A program made the translations under genes and the position numbers. From Clostridia bacterium (GTDB lineage Bacteria; Bacillota; Clostridia; Lachnospirales; Lachnospiraceae): a stretch of DNA of 64,000 bases. Below are positions 7,446 through 15,503 of this stretch, in pieces; positions within the stretch are counted from its first letter, which is position 1, and the number at the start of each line of letters is the position of its first letter. The stretch spans positions 1 through 64,000 of the forward strand of contig CAJTAT010000006.1 of assembly GCA_910574475.1 (NCBI GenBank). Direction: 5' to 3'. The notes beneath the pieces are model-generated. The model had not been told where the DNA came from. It ran no database searches and saw only the letters and a list, made by a program, of their open reading frames with translations.

Positions 7446-10271
7446 ATGAAAAATTACATTAAGATAAGAGGCGCAAATGAGCATAATTTAAAGGACTTGA
7501 GTATTGATATCCCTAGAGACGAGTTTGTGGTGTTGACAGGATTGAGTGGTTCTGGAAAGTCCTCTCTGGCCTTTGATACCATTTATGCAGAGGGACAGAG
7601 GCGGTATATGGAGTCATTGTCTTCTTACGCACGGCAATTCCTGGGGCAGATGGAAAAACCGGATGTAGAGAGCATTGAAGGTCTGTCTCCGGCAATCTCC
7701 ATTGATCAGAAGTCCACAAACCGGAACCCTCGCTCTACAGTGGGAACTGTGACTGAGATTTATGACTATTTTCGTCTGCTTTATGCCAGAATTGGAATTC
7801 CTCATTGTCCCAAATGTGGCAAGGAGATAAAAAAACAGAGCGTGGATCAGATGGTGGATCAAATCATGTCTCTGCCAGAACGGACAAAAATTCAGCTTCT
7901 GGCCCCTGTGGTAAAAATGCGCAAGGGCGAGCATGTAAAGGTACTGGAGCAGGCAAGAAAAAGCGGCTTTGTCCGTGTGAGAATTGATGGGAACCTCTAT
8001 GAGCTGTCTGAGGAAATTAAGCTGGAGAAAAATATTAAGCATCTGATAGAGATTGTAGTCGATCGATTGGTGGTAAAAGAGGGGATTGAGCGCCGTCTGT
8101 CAGACTCCATTGAGACTGTACTGAACCTGTCAGATGGCTTATTAGTAGTGGATATGACAGATGGAGAGATGCTGACCTTTAGTTCCAGCTATGCCTGCCC
8201 GGATTGCGGTATCAGTATGGAAGAGATTGAACCGAGAAGCTTTTCCTTCAACAATCCTTTTGGGGCCTGCCCAGACTGCTTCGGCCTGGGATATAAAATG
8301 GAGTTTGATGAAGATCTGATGATTCCAGACAAGTCTTTGAGCATTGCAGGAGGGGCTATTACCGTTATGGGCTGGCAGTCCTGTACAGACCCGTCAAGCT
8401 TTACTTATGGGATTCTCAGAGCACTTTCAGATGAATATAAGTTTGACTTGAATACGCCTTATGAGGAGTTGGATCCTGAAATTCAGGAAGTTTTGCTTCA
8501 CGGAACAGGTGGAAGAGAGATAAAAGTTCACTATAAAGGGCAGCGGGGAGAAGGGATTTACGACATAGCATTTGAAGGCCTGATTAAAAATGTAGAGCGC
8601 CGTTACCGCGAGACAGGTTCAGAGACCATGCGGCAGGAATATGAGACGTTTATGAGGATTACACCCTGCAAAAGCTGTGGGGGTCAAAGACTGAAAAAGA
8701 CCTCTCTAGCTGTAACTGTAGCAGATAAAAATATTTATGAAGTAACATCTATGTCTATTTTAAAACTTTTTGACTTTCTTCAGAATTTAAATCTGACTTC
8801 CCAGCAGCAATTGATTGGAGCGCAGATTTTGAAGGAGATCCGTGCCCGCATCGGCTTTTTAATAGATGTTGGACTGGATTACCTGACCCTGACAAGAGCC
8901 ACAGGCAGCCTGTCAGGAGGCGAGGCCCAGAGAATCCGCCTGGCAACGCAGATAGGTTCCGGTCTGGTGGGTGTGGCTTATATTTTGGACGAGCCAAGTA
9001 TTGGACTCCACCAGCGTGACAACGACAAGCTACTGGCCACACTGAAACGCCTGCGCGATCTGGGAAATACCTTAGTCGTGGTGGAACATGACGAAGATAC
9101 CATGTTTGCAGCCGATTACATTGTGGACATTGGTCCCGGAGCCGGAGAACATGGAGGAAAAGTCGTGGCAGCAGGGACAGCCCAGGAGATTATGGCCTGC
9201 CCGGAGTCAGTTACAGGGGCTTACTTAAGCGGAAGGATGAAGATTCCGGTACCAGAATCCCGAAGAGAACCTACAGGATGGCTGACGGTAAAAGGGGCTG
9301 CAGAAAATAACTTAAAGCAGATTGATGTAAAGATTCCCCTGGGGATTATGACTTGTGTGACTGGAGTCTCCGGTTCTGGAAAGAGTTCACTTGTCAATGA
9401 GATTGTATATAAGACTCTAGCAAAACAATTGAACCGGGCAAGAATGATTGCAGGAAAAAATAAAGGAATTCTGGGATTGGAACAGCTTGACAAAGTCATT
9501 GCCATCGACCAGTCTCCCATTGGAAGAACTCCCCGCTCGAACCCTGCTACCTACACGGGAGTATTTGATCAGATTCGAGATCTGTTTGCAGCTACTGCTG
9601 ATGCAAAAAGTAAAGGGTACAAAAAGGGGCGATTCAGCTTTAACGTAAAGGGAGGACGCTGCGAAGCCTGTGCTGGTGATGGTATTATCAAGATTGAGAT
9701 GCATTTTTTGCCTGATGTGTACGTTCCCTGCGAGGTGTGTCAGGGAAAACGGTACAACCGGGAGACTTTGGATGTGAAGTACAAAGGGAAAAATATTTTT
9801 GATGTTCTTGATATGACTGTAGAGGAGGCATTGCCCTTTTTTGAAAATGTTCCATCCATCCGAAGAAAGATTGAGACGCTCCACGATGTGGGCCTCTCCT
9901 ATATTAAGCTGGGACAGCCATCTACGACACTGTCTGGAGGGGAAGCTCAGAGGATCAAGCTGGCCACAGAGCTAAGCAGGCGCAGCACTGGAAAGACCAT
10001 CTATATTTTAGATGAGCCCACCACGGGCCTGCATTTTGCTGATGTGCATAAGCTGATTGAGATCCTTCATCGTCTGACAGAAGGTGGCAATACAGTGGTA
10101 GTGATTGAGCACAATCTGGACGTGATCAAGACAGCCGATTATATTATTGATATGGGCCCAGAAGGAGGAGACAGGGGAGGAACAGTGATCGCCACCGGAA
10201 CACCAGAAATGGTGGCAGAAAAACCTATTTCCTATACAGGACAATATTTAAAAAAATATCTAAAGAAATAG
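7446..10271 (+). CDS. uvrA: UvrABC excinuclease subunit A
   Basis: UvrA is the damage-sensing ABC-type ATPase that loads UvrB. The 941-residue protein has two ATPase halves: Walker A GLSGSGKS and GVSGSGKS, signature LSGGEAQRI in both halves, and Walker [11 protein letters not shown] and [10 protein letters not shown]. Zinc-binding cysteine pairs are visible (CPKCGKE, CPDCGIS with [15 protein letters not shown], and CEACAGDG with CEVCQGKR). The start at 7446 is preferred because GAGGAGA lies directly before it; an in-frame ATG at 7434 is that upstream sequence itself. It forms an operon with uvrB. Confidence 0.98.
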   Translation: MKNYIKIRGANEHNLKDLSIDIPRDEFVVLTGLSGSGKSSLAFDTIYAEGQRRYMESLSSYARQFLGQMEKPDVESIEGLSPAISIDQKSTNRNPRSTVGTVTEIYDYFRLLYARIGIPHCPKCGKEIKKQSVDQMVDQIMSLPERTKIQLLAPVVKMRKGEHVKVLEQARKSGFVRVRIDGNLYELSEEIKLEKNIKHLIEIVVDRLVVKEGIERRLSDSIETVLNLSDGLLVVDMTDGEMLTFSSSYACPDCGISMEEIEPRSFSFNNPFGACPDCFGLGYKMEFDEDLMIPDKSLSIAGGAITVMGWQSCTDPSSFTYGILRALSDEYKFDLNTPYEELDPEIQEVLLHGTGGREIKVHYKGQRGEGIYDIAFEGLIKNVERRYRETGSETMRQEYETFMRITPCKSCGGQRLKKTSLAVTVADKNIYEVTSMSILKLFDFLQNLNLTSQQQLIGAQILKEIRARIGFLIDVGLDYLTLTRATGSLSGGEAQRIRLATQIGSGLVGVAYILDEPSIGLHQRDNDKLLATLKRLRDLGNTLVVVEHDEDTMFAADYIVDIGPGAGEHGGKVVAAGTAQEIMACPESVTGAYLSGRMKIPVPESRREPTGWLTVKGAAENNLKQIDVKIPLGIMTCVTGVSGSGKSSLVNEIVYKTLAKQLNRARMIAGKNKGILGLEQLDKVIAIDQSPIGRTPRSNPATYTGVFDQIRDLFAATADAKSKGYKKGRFSFNVKGGRCEACAGDGIIKIEMHFLPDVYVPCEVCQGKRYNRETLDVKYKGKNIFDVLDMTVEEALPFFENVPSIRRKIETLHDVGLSYIKLGQPSTTLSGGEAQRIKLATELSRRSTGKTIYILDEPTTGLHFADVHKLIEILHRLTEGGNTVVVIEHNLDVIKTADYIIDMGPEGGDRGGTVIATGTPEMVAEKPISYTGQYLKKYLKK

Positions 10272-10297
10272 TTCCTATATGCAAAGTTGGAAATGGG

Positions 10298-10326
10298 TTG
10301 TACTTTACCCCTTTTTTGCATATAAT
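10298..10326 (+). promoter_or_regulatory. Sigma-A promoter of the murB operon
   Basis: TTGTAC (10298-10303) and a perfect TATAAT (10321-10326) are separated by 17 bases. The predicted start lies near 10333, giving a leader of about 90 bases before murB. Confidence 0.75.
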
Positions 10327-10421
10327 GTAACATATTGAAGCGTATGCCATAAGTAGAGAGGAGATCTGGCGTCTCCCTGCTTGCTGATGGTAGAAAATAG
10401 AAAGAAAGAACAGGGTATGAC

Positions 10422-11333
10422 ATGAGGCAGGATTTTTTTCATAGATTATGCGAAATCAACAGTGATGCAGGCCAGGTATTAGCTGGAGAGCCGATGAGCA
10501 AGCATACAACTTTCCGAATTGGAGGTCCAGCAAAATACTTTTGTCTTCCAAAGACAAAGGAGCAGCTCTCAGCCACGATTGCCGCATGTCAGGAGGCAGG
10601 AGAAGATTATTATATTTTGGGAAATGGCAGCAACATTCTGGTTAGCGACGAGGGCTACCAGGGTGTTGTCATTCAACTGTTTCAGAATATGAATGAACTG
10701 AGATGCGAGAACTGTCGCCTGTATGCCCAGGCAGGGGTTTTATTGGTCAAAGCTGCTCACCAGGCAGGACAGAATAGCTTGACAGGCATGGAATTTGCCT
10801 CTGGTATTCCCGGAACTATAGGCGGCGCTCTGGTGATGAACGCAGGAGCCTATGGAGGCGAGATGAAAGACATCGTCCAGGAAGTCACCGTACTAACCAG
10901 AGAAGGAAAGATAATTAAACTCTCCAGAGATGAATTGGAAATGGGATATCGGACGAGTGTGATTGCTAAGAAGCAATACATAGTCTTGGATACCGTTATA
11001 CAACTTTCAAAAGGAGATCCCAAAGAAATTGAAGCAGGGATGCAGGAATTAAAAGAAGCCAGAACCAGCAAACAGCCTCTGGAGTACCCCAGTGCAGGCA
11101 GCACCTTTAAACGTCCCCAAGGGTACTTTGCAGGCAAATTGATTATGGACGCAGGGCTAAGGGGCTTTCAGATAGGCGGAGCCCAGGTATCAGAGAAGCA
11201 CTGCGGCTTCGTGATTAATACCGGCGGAGCCACAGCGCAGGACGTTCTGACACTGATCACCCACGTGCAGACAGAGGTAGAGCGTCAATTTGGCGTCACA
11301 TTAGAGATGGAAATTAAGACGCTTGGTCTATAG
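10422..11333 (+). CDS. murB: UDP-N-acetylenolpyruvoylglucosamine reductase
   Basis: MurB is the FAD enzyme that reduces UDP-GlcNAc-enolpyruvate with NADPH to UDP-MurNAc in cytoplasmic peptidoglycan precursor synthesis. The 303-residue protein shows the FAD-binding segments HTTFRIGGPAKYF and ILGNGSNILVSDEG, the GMEFASGIPGTIGGALVMNA motif, the active-site region PSAGSTFKRPQGYFAGKLI with the proton-donor Ser, and a C-terminal Glu region (EMEIKTLG). The short length fits the type II MurB of Firmicutes. It heads the murB-rapZ-whiA-crh group typical of Clostridia. Confidence 0.96.
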   Translation: MRQDFFHRLCEINSDAGQVLAGEPMSKHTTFRIGGPAKYFCLPKTKEQLSATIAACQEAGEDYYILGNGSNILVSDEGYQGVVIQLFQNMNELRCENCRLYAQAGVLLVKAAHQAGQNSLTGMEFASGIPGTIGGALVMNAGAYGGEMKDIVQEVTVLTREGKIIKLSRDELEMGYRTSVIAKKQYIVLDTVIQLSKGDPKEIEAGMQELKEARTSKQPLEYPSAGSTFKRPQGYFAGKLIMDAGLRGFQIGGAQVSEKHCGFVINTGGATAQDVLTLITHVQTEVERQFGVTLEMEIKTLGL

Positions 11334-11398
11334 CAGAGCTTAAACAGCCCAGCTAAGAAATGCCAAGTAATTTCACTTAAAGTTATTTTTTGCTAAAC

Positions 11399-11491
11399 GG
11401 TAAAGTTGCGAAGGCGCACAAGAGGAACTTTCACGAGTGCCCTTCCGAGTGAAAGTTTCTCTCATTCAGTGTGCGCCGAAGTGACTTTACC
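11399..11491. repeat. 93-base palindromic element between murB and rapZ
   Basis: Three stacked stems are seen: GGTAAAGT 11399-11406 with ACTTTACC 11484-11491; GGCGCAC 11413-11419 with GTGCGCC 11471-11477; ACTTTCAC 11427-11434 with GTGAAAGT 11449-11456. There is no T run, so it resembles a REP/BIME-type intergenic element or an RNA-stabilising structure more than a terminator. Confidence 0.7.
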
Positions 11492-11535
11492 CTTTAGTGC
11501 CGTCGCGCAGCGACTTTAAAAATAGGAGAAAGCGA

Positions 11536-12414
11536 ATGAGATTTGTGATAATAACTGGAATGTCAGGAGCTGGCAGGGGAACCTCTTTGCGGATATTGGA
11601 GGATGCGGGATATTTCTGCGTAGATAACCTTCCTATCTCTCTGATTGGAAAGTTTTCAGAGCTTATTTATTCAGGCACCAGTGAGATTTCTAAGGTGGCC
11701 CTGGGAATCGATATCCGCAGCGGTAAGGCATTGAGCGAGCTTCAGCAGATTCTGGAGGAATTGGCAATCGCTGGATATACATATGAAATTTTGTTCCTGG
11801 ACGCTTTGGACCATGTCCTGGTGAAGCGCTATAAAGAGACCCGCAGAAACCATCCGCTGGCAGGAGATGATCGGATTGCGGAGGGAATTGAGGAAGAGCG
11901 TAAGCGCCTGGTGTTTTTAAAGAAGCAGGCAGACTATATTATAGATACCAGCAACCTCCTTACAAGAGAACTTAAGATAGAATTGGACAAGATTTTTATA
12001 CAAAATAAAGAATTCAAAAATCTTGTGATCATTGTGCTCTCTTTTGGGTTTAAATTTGGAATTCCAAATGACTGTGATTTAGTATTTGATGTGCGATTTT
12101 TACCAAATCCTTATTACTATGAAGAGCTACGCAGGCTTAGTGGAAATGACAAAGAGATCCAGGATTTTGTTATGGGATTTGATGCTGCTCACCAGTTTCT
12201 GGATAAGCTGACAGATATGGTTCGCTTTTTGATTCCCAATTACGTACTTGAGGGAAAAAATCAACTTGTGATTGGAATTGGTTGTACAGGAGGAAAACAT
12301 CGTTCTGTGACATTGGCTAACAAACTGTATGAGCGTTTGCAGGGGGATATGGATTATGTTGTTAAAATAGAGCATCGGGATATAGAAAAAGATGCCATAG
12401 TAAAGGCGCACTAA
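11536..12414 (+). CDS. rapZ: RapZ/YvcJ-family protein with altered Walker A
   Basis: RapZ (YvcJ in Bacillus) is a nucleotide-binding protein; in E. coli it presents the sRNA GlmZ for cleavage, in Bacillus it affects competence. This 292-residue protein has both expected parts: an N-terminal P-loop domain and a C-terminal domain with the GIGCTGGKHRSVTLANKL motif. The P-loop reads GMSGAGRGTSL, so the invariant Lys-Ser of GKS is Arg14-Gly15. The rest (YFCVDNLP, FLDA, RRNHPL) is conserved, so this is not random decay. The start at 11536 has AGGAGAAAG upstream. It lies between murB and whiA; yvcK, found between rapZ and whiA in Bacillus, is absent here. Confidence 0.9.
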   Translation: MRFVIITGMSGAGRGTSLRILEDAGYFCVDNLPISLIGKFSELIYSGTSEISKVALGIDIRSGKALSELQQILEELAIAGYTYEILFLDALDHVLVKRYKETRRNHPLAGDDRIAEGIEEERKRLVFLKKQADYIIDTSNLLTRELKIELDKIFIQNKEFKNLVIIVLSFGFKFGIPNDCDLVFDVRFLPNPYYYEELRRLSGNDKEIQDFVMGFDAAHQFLDKLTDMVRFLIPNYVLEGKNQLVIGIGCTGGKHRSVTLANKLYERLQGDMDYVVKIEHRDIEKDAIVKAH

Positions 12415-12469
12415 TCAAGATATAATAGTCGCAGGGGAAAAATAAGTTATAATAAGAATGAGGGAATTT

Positions 12470-13369
12470 ATGTCTTTTTCCAGTGAGATTAAAGAAGAGC
12501 TATCTCGCCAGATTTCGACGGCCAGACATTGCCGACTGTCAGAAATTGCAGCTATCTTAAACTTTTGCAATCATGTGTGGGAGGGAGACGAAAGCGCTTT
12601 TAGCATCAAAATGCATACAGAAAATCTGGCAGTTGCAAGAAAATACTTTACATTATTGAGAAAAACATTTAATATAGACATGAACGTGTCGGTCAGACAG
12701 AATAAAAATGTTCGGGGAAACAGAAGTTATGATGTGACATCTTATATGGATATGGCAGCAGTGAGGCACATTCTGATTCAAAATCTGTGTTGTAAACGCG
12801 CATTTATCAGAGGAGCCTTTCTGGCCTCTGGCTCTATCAGTGATCCTGAGAAAGGATATCATTTTGAGATTGTCTGTAACACGGCAGAAAAAGCAGAACA
12901 ATTAAAGGATATGATTGGAAGCTTTGGAATGGAGGCCAAGATTACAACACGGAAGAAGAATTACATTGTATATATCAAAGAGAGCTCACAGATCGTAGAT
13001 ATATTGAATGTAATGGAGGCCCACGTAGCTCTGATGAATTTTGAGAATATTCGAATTCTGAAGGAGATGCGAAACTCTGTGAATCGGCAAGTCAATTGTG
13101 AGACTGCCAATTTAAATAAAACCGTGTCTGCAGCGGTAAAGCAGATTGAAGATATTAAGTATATTCAAAAAACAATCGGCTTTGGACAGCTTCCTGAAAG
13201 CTTGGCGGAGATTGCCGAACTGCGGTTAGAACAGCCAGGGACTACATTAAAGGAACTGGGACAGATGCTAACGCCTGCAGTTGGAAAATCAGGCGTAAAC
13301 CACAGGTTGAGGAAGTTGAGTATGATAGCAGAGGAGCTAAGGGATCACAAGGAGGAGAATTTATTATGA
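12470..13369 (+). CDS. whiA: WhiA, DNA-binding division/sporulation regulator
   Basis: WhiA binds DNA and controls sporulation septation in actinomycetes and cell division or chromosome segregation in Firmicutes. The 299-residue protein has the degenerate LAGLIDADG-type domain (RAFIRGAFLASGSISDPEKG, about 105-125) and the C-terminal helix-turn-helix (LAEIAELRLEQPGTTLKELG, then SGVNHRLRKL). The start MSFSSEIKEEL at 12470 matches the family; ATG 12458 would add four residues. Its TGA overlaps the ATG of the HPr-like gene, so the two are translationally coupled, as whiA and crh are linked in Bacillus. Confidence 0.95.
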   Translation: MSFSSEIKEELSRQISTARHCRLSEIAAILNFCNHVWEGDESAFSIKMHTENLAVARKYFTLLRKTFNIDMNVSVRQNKNVRGNRSYDVTSYMDMAAVRHILIQNLCCKRAFIRGAFLASGSISDPEKGYHFEIVCNTAEKAEQLKDMIGSFGMEAKITTRKKNYIVYIKESSQIVDILNVMEAHVALMNFENIRILKEMRNSVNRQVNCETANLNKTVSAAVKQIEDIKYIQKTIGFGQLPESLAEIAELRLEQPGTTLKELGQMLTPAVGKSGVNHRLRKLSMIAEELRDHKEENLL

Positions 13370-13620
13370 TTAAACAAGAGATCACAATTCAAATACCTGA
13401 GGGACTGGAAGCGAGGCCGGTGGCATTATTAGTACAGGTGGCAAGCCAATATGGCAGCGAGATCTATGTGGAGAGCGCAAACAAGAAGGTAAATGCGAAA
13501 AGTATTATGGGAATGATGACTCTTGGCCTTTACACAGGAGAGACAGTTACCGTATCGGCAAATGGAGAGGATGAAGAAGAGGCTCTTGCAAATATAGAAA
13601 AATTTTTAAGCAGTAAATAA
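13366..13620 (+). CDS. crh: Crh-like HPr paralogue, Glu at position 15
   Basis: An 84-residue HPr-fold protein. In HPr, His15 carries phosphate from PEP to sugar permeases. Here the motif is GLEARPV with Glu15, while the regulatory Ser46 is kept in AKSIMGMM. That combination defines Crh, which cannot do PTS transfer but, when phosphorylated on Ser46 by HPr kinase, is a corepressor of CcpA (Bacillus Crh has Gln15). Position after whiA also matches Bacillus yvcJ-yvcK-whiA-crh. The Ser46 role is inferred from the family. A symmetrical hairpin follows the stop. Confidence 0.88.
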   Translation: MIKQEITIQIPEGLEARPVALLVQVASQYGSEIYVESANKKVNAKSIMGMMTLGLYTGETVTVSANGEDEEEALANIEKFLSSK

Positions 13621-13667
13621 AAACAAGGATTGAGGGCTGTCACATGGGAGTGACAGCCTACTTGTTT
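13621..13667 (+). terminator. Hairpin ending the murB-crh operon
   Basis: GGCTGTCAC (13635-13643) pairs with GTGACAGCC (13650-13658), flanked by a second pair AAACAAG (13621-13627) with CTTGTTT (13661-13667). The strength and position right after crh suggest a terminator, though the T run is short. Confidence 0.7.
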
Positions 13668-13787
13668 ATGCGCAGGGGCGCATAAGGAAAAAGCTGCCCT
13701 GCAGCATGCTCCCCATGCAGCAGCGAGTATGGGATTTCTCCCCTACTCGAATATATGCAAGGTACTATTGTGAAGGGGGAGGAACAC

Positions 13788-14540
13788 ATGGACGCATATG
13801 GAGAATTTGCAGCAGTCTATGATATGTTTATGGATAATATTCCCTATGAGGAATGGAGTCAGAGGATTGTGGAAATATTAAATGGATATGGGATTGACAG
13901 TGGGCTGGTTCTAGATCTTGGTTGCGGGACAGGCAGTATGACAGAGCTTTTGGCCTCGGCAGGTTATGACATGATAGGCATAGATGCTTCTGAGGAAATG
14001 CTGGAACTGGCTGCTGAAAAAAAGGAGAAATCTCATAACGACATCCTCTATCTCCTACAGGATATGCGGGAGTTTGAACTATATGGAACGGTGAGAGCTG
14101 TGGTCAGCGTCTGTGATTCCATTAACTATATTACAGAGGAACAAGATCTGCTGCAGGTCTTTCGACTGGTAAATAATTATTTAGATCCGAAAGGAATCTT
14201 CCTTTTTGACATAAATACCGTTTATAAATATGAGTACCTGTTAAGCGAGAATACAATTGCAGAGAATCGGGAAGAAGGGAGCTTTATTTGGGAGAACTAT
14301 TATGACGCCCAGGAAAGGCTGAATGAATATGATTTGACTTTCTTTATTCGGGAACAGGAGGGACTCTATCGGAGATATGAAGAAACACACTACCAGAGGG
14401 CCTACCCTGTGGAGCAGGTGCTAAGACTTTTAAAGGAAGCTGGAATGGAGGTTCTAAAAGTTTGCGACGCACAGACAGGTGACGTACCCACTGATACCTC
14501 TGAGCGGGTGTACATTGTTGCGGGTGAATGTGGAAAATAA
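13788..14540 (+). CDS. Class I SAM-dependent methyltransferase
   Basis: This 250-residue protein has the Rossmann-type methyltransferase core: motif I VLDLGCGTGSMTELLASAGY binds S-adenosylmethionine, then the acidic IGIDASEEMLELA, and DMREFELYGTVRAVVSVCDS for motif IV. It resembles the small-molecule methyltransferases often found beside hslO in Lachnospiraceae. No substrate can be read from the sequence. The start at 13788 has GGGGGAGG upstream; ATG 13755 is in the same frame but lies in leader sequence. hslO follows 41 bases later, so co-transcription is likely. Confidence 0.88.
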   Translation: MDAYGEFAAVYDMFMDNIPYEEWSQRIVEILNGYGIDSGLVLDLGCGTGSMTELLASAGYDMIGIDASEEMLELAAEKKEKSHNDILYLLQDMREFELYGTVRAVVSVCDSINYITEEQDLLQVFRLVNNYLDPKGIFLFDINTVYKYEYLLSENTIAENREEGSFIWENYYDAQERLNEYDLTFFIREQEGLYRRYEETHYQRAYPVEQVLRLLKEAGMEVLKVCDAQTGDVPTDTSERVYIVAGECGK

Positions 14541-14581
14541 GAGAAAAAGCCCGAAGCGGAACTTGAAATAGGAGAATTTAT

Positions 14582-15460
14582 ATGGCAGATTATATTGTAA
14601 GAGCGACGGCCGCAGACAACCAGATACGGGCGTTTGCTATTACTTCAAGAGAAATGGTGGAGAAAGCGAGGCAGCTTCACAATACAAGTCCGGTGGCCAC
14701 GGCTGCATTGGGGCGTCTGCTCAGCGCGGGTGCTATGATGGGAGCTATGATGAAAGGGGAAAAGGATCTTCTGACACTCCAGGTCAAGGGCGACGGCCCC
14801 CTAGGAGGCATTACTGTGACTGCTGATTCCAGAGCCCAAGTCAAAGGCTATGTCTACGAACCGGCAGTCCTGATTCCGGCTAATTCTCAGGGTAAGCTGG
14901 ACGTGGCAGGAGCTGTGGGCGAGGGGATGCTTCAAGTGATCAAGGATTTGGGAATGAAGGAACCCTATGTGGGACAGACAGCTTTGCAGACAAGTGAAAT
15001 TGCGGAAGATCTGACGTATTATTTTGCAGCTTCTGAACAGATTCCCTCATCGGTAGGTCTGGGCGTTCTGCTGAATCGTGAGAACACTGTGCGTCAGGCA
15101 GGCGGATTTATCATCCAACTGATGCCCTATACAGAAGATAAAGTAATTGATAACCTGGAAGCAAAATTGTCTAAAATGGCATCTGTCACAGAGCTTTTGG
15201 ATCAGGGATTGGCGCCAGAGCAGCTTTTGGAAAAGCTGATAGGGGATTTTGGCCTGGTAGTAAACGATACGATACCCACAGAATTTTCCTGCAATTGCTC
15301 GAAAGAGCGGGTAGAGAAAGCCATTATCAGTATTGGGCGCAAAGAGATACGGGAAATGATTCAGGAGGGAAAGCCTATTGAGGTAAAGTGCCATTTTTGC
15401 AATCATGCCTATACGTTTCATATAGAGGAATTGAAAGAGATTTTACACAGGGCTAAATAA
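14582..15460 (+). CDS. hslO: Hsp33 redox-activated holdase chaperone
   Basis: Hsp33 is a cytoplasmic chaperone that is switched on by oxidation of a zinc site and holds unfolding proteins. The 292-residue length is normal. The N-terminal domain has LLTLQVKGDGPLGGITVTAD; the redox switch is the C-terminal C-x-C / C-x-x-C set (CNCSKERV and CHFCNHAY). GGAGAATTTAT precedes ATG. The leader shares the motif GCGGAACTT followed by an A-rich run and GAG with the DegV gene leader at 17.48 kb. Confidence 0.96.
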   Translation: MADYIVRATAADNQIRAFAITSREMVEKARQLHNTSPVATAALGRLLSAGAMMGAMMKGEKDLLTLQVKGDGPLGGITVTADSRAQVKGYVYEPAVLIPANSQGKLDVAGAVGEGMLQVIKDLGMKEPYVGQTALQTSEIAEDLTYYFAASEQIPSSVGLGVLLNRENTVRQAGGFIIQLMPYTEDKVIDNLEAKLSKMASVTELLDQGLAPEQLLEKLIGDFGLVVNDTIPTEFSCNCSKERVEKAIISIGRKEIREMIQEGKPIEVKCHFCNHAYTFHIEELKEILHRAK

Positions 15461-15503
15461 ATACAGTGTCAGAAGACTGTGCGTAATCATAAGGAGAATG
15501 GGA

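Noticed and set aside
13675-13760. Short palindromes before the methyltransferase gene considered as a riboswitch
   Set aside because: Only short stems (5 bp) without any known riboswitch core; no support beyond base pairing.
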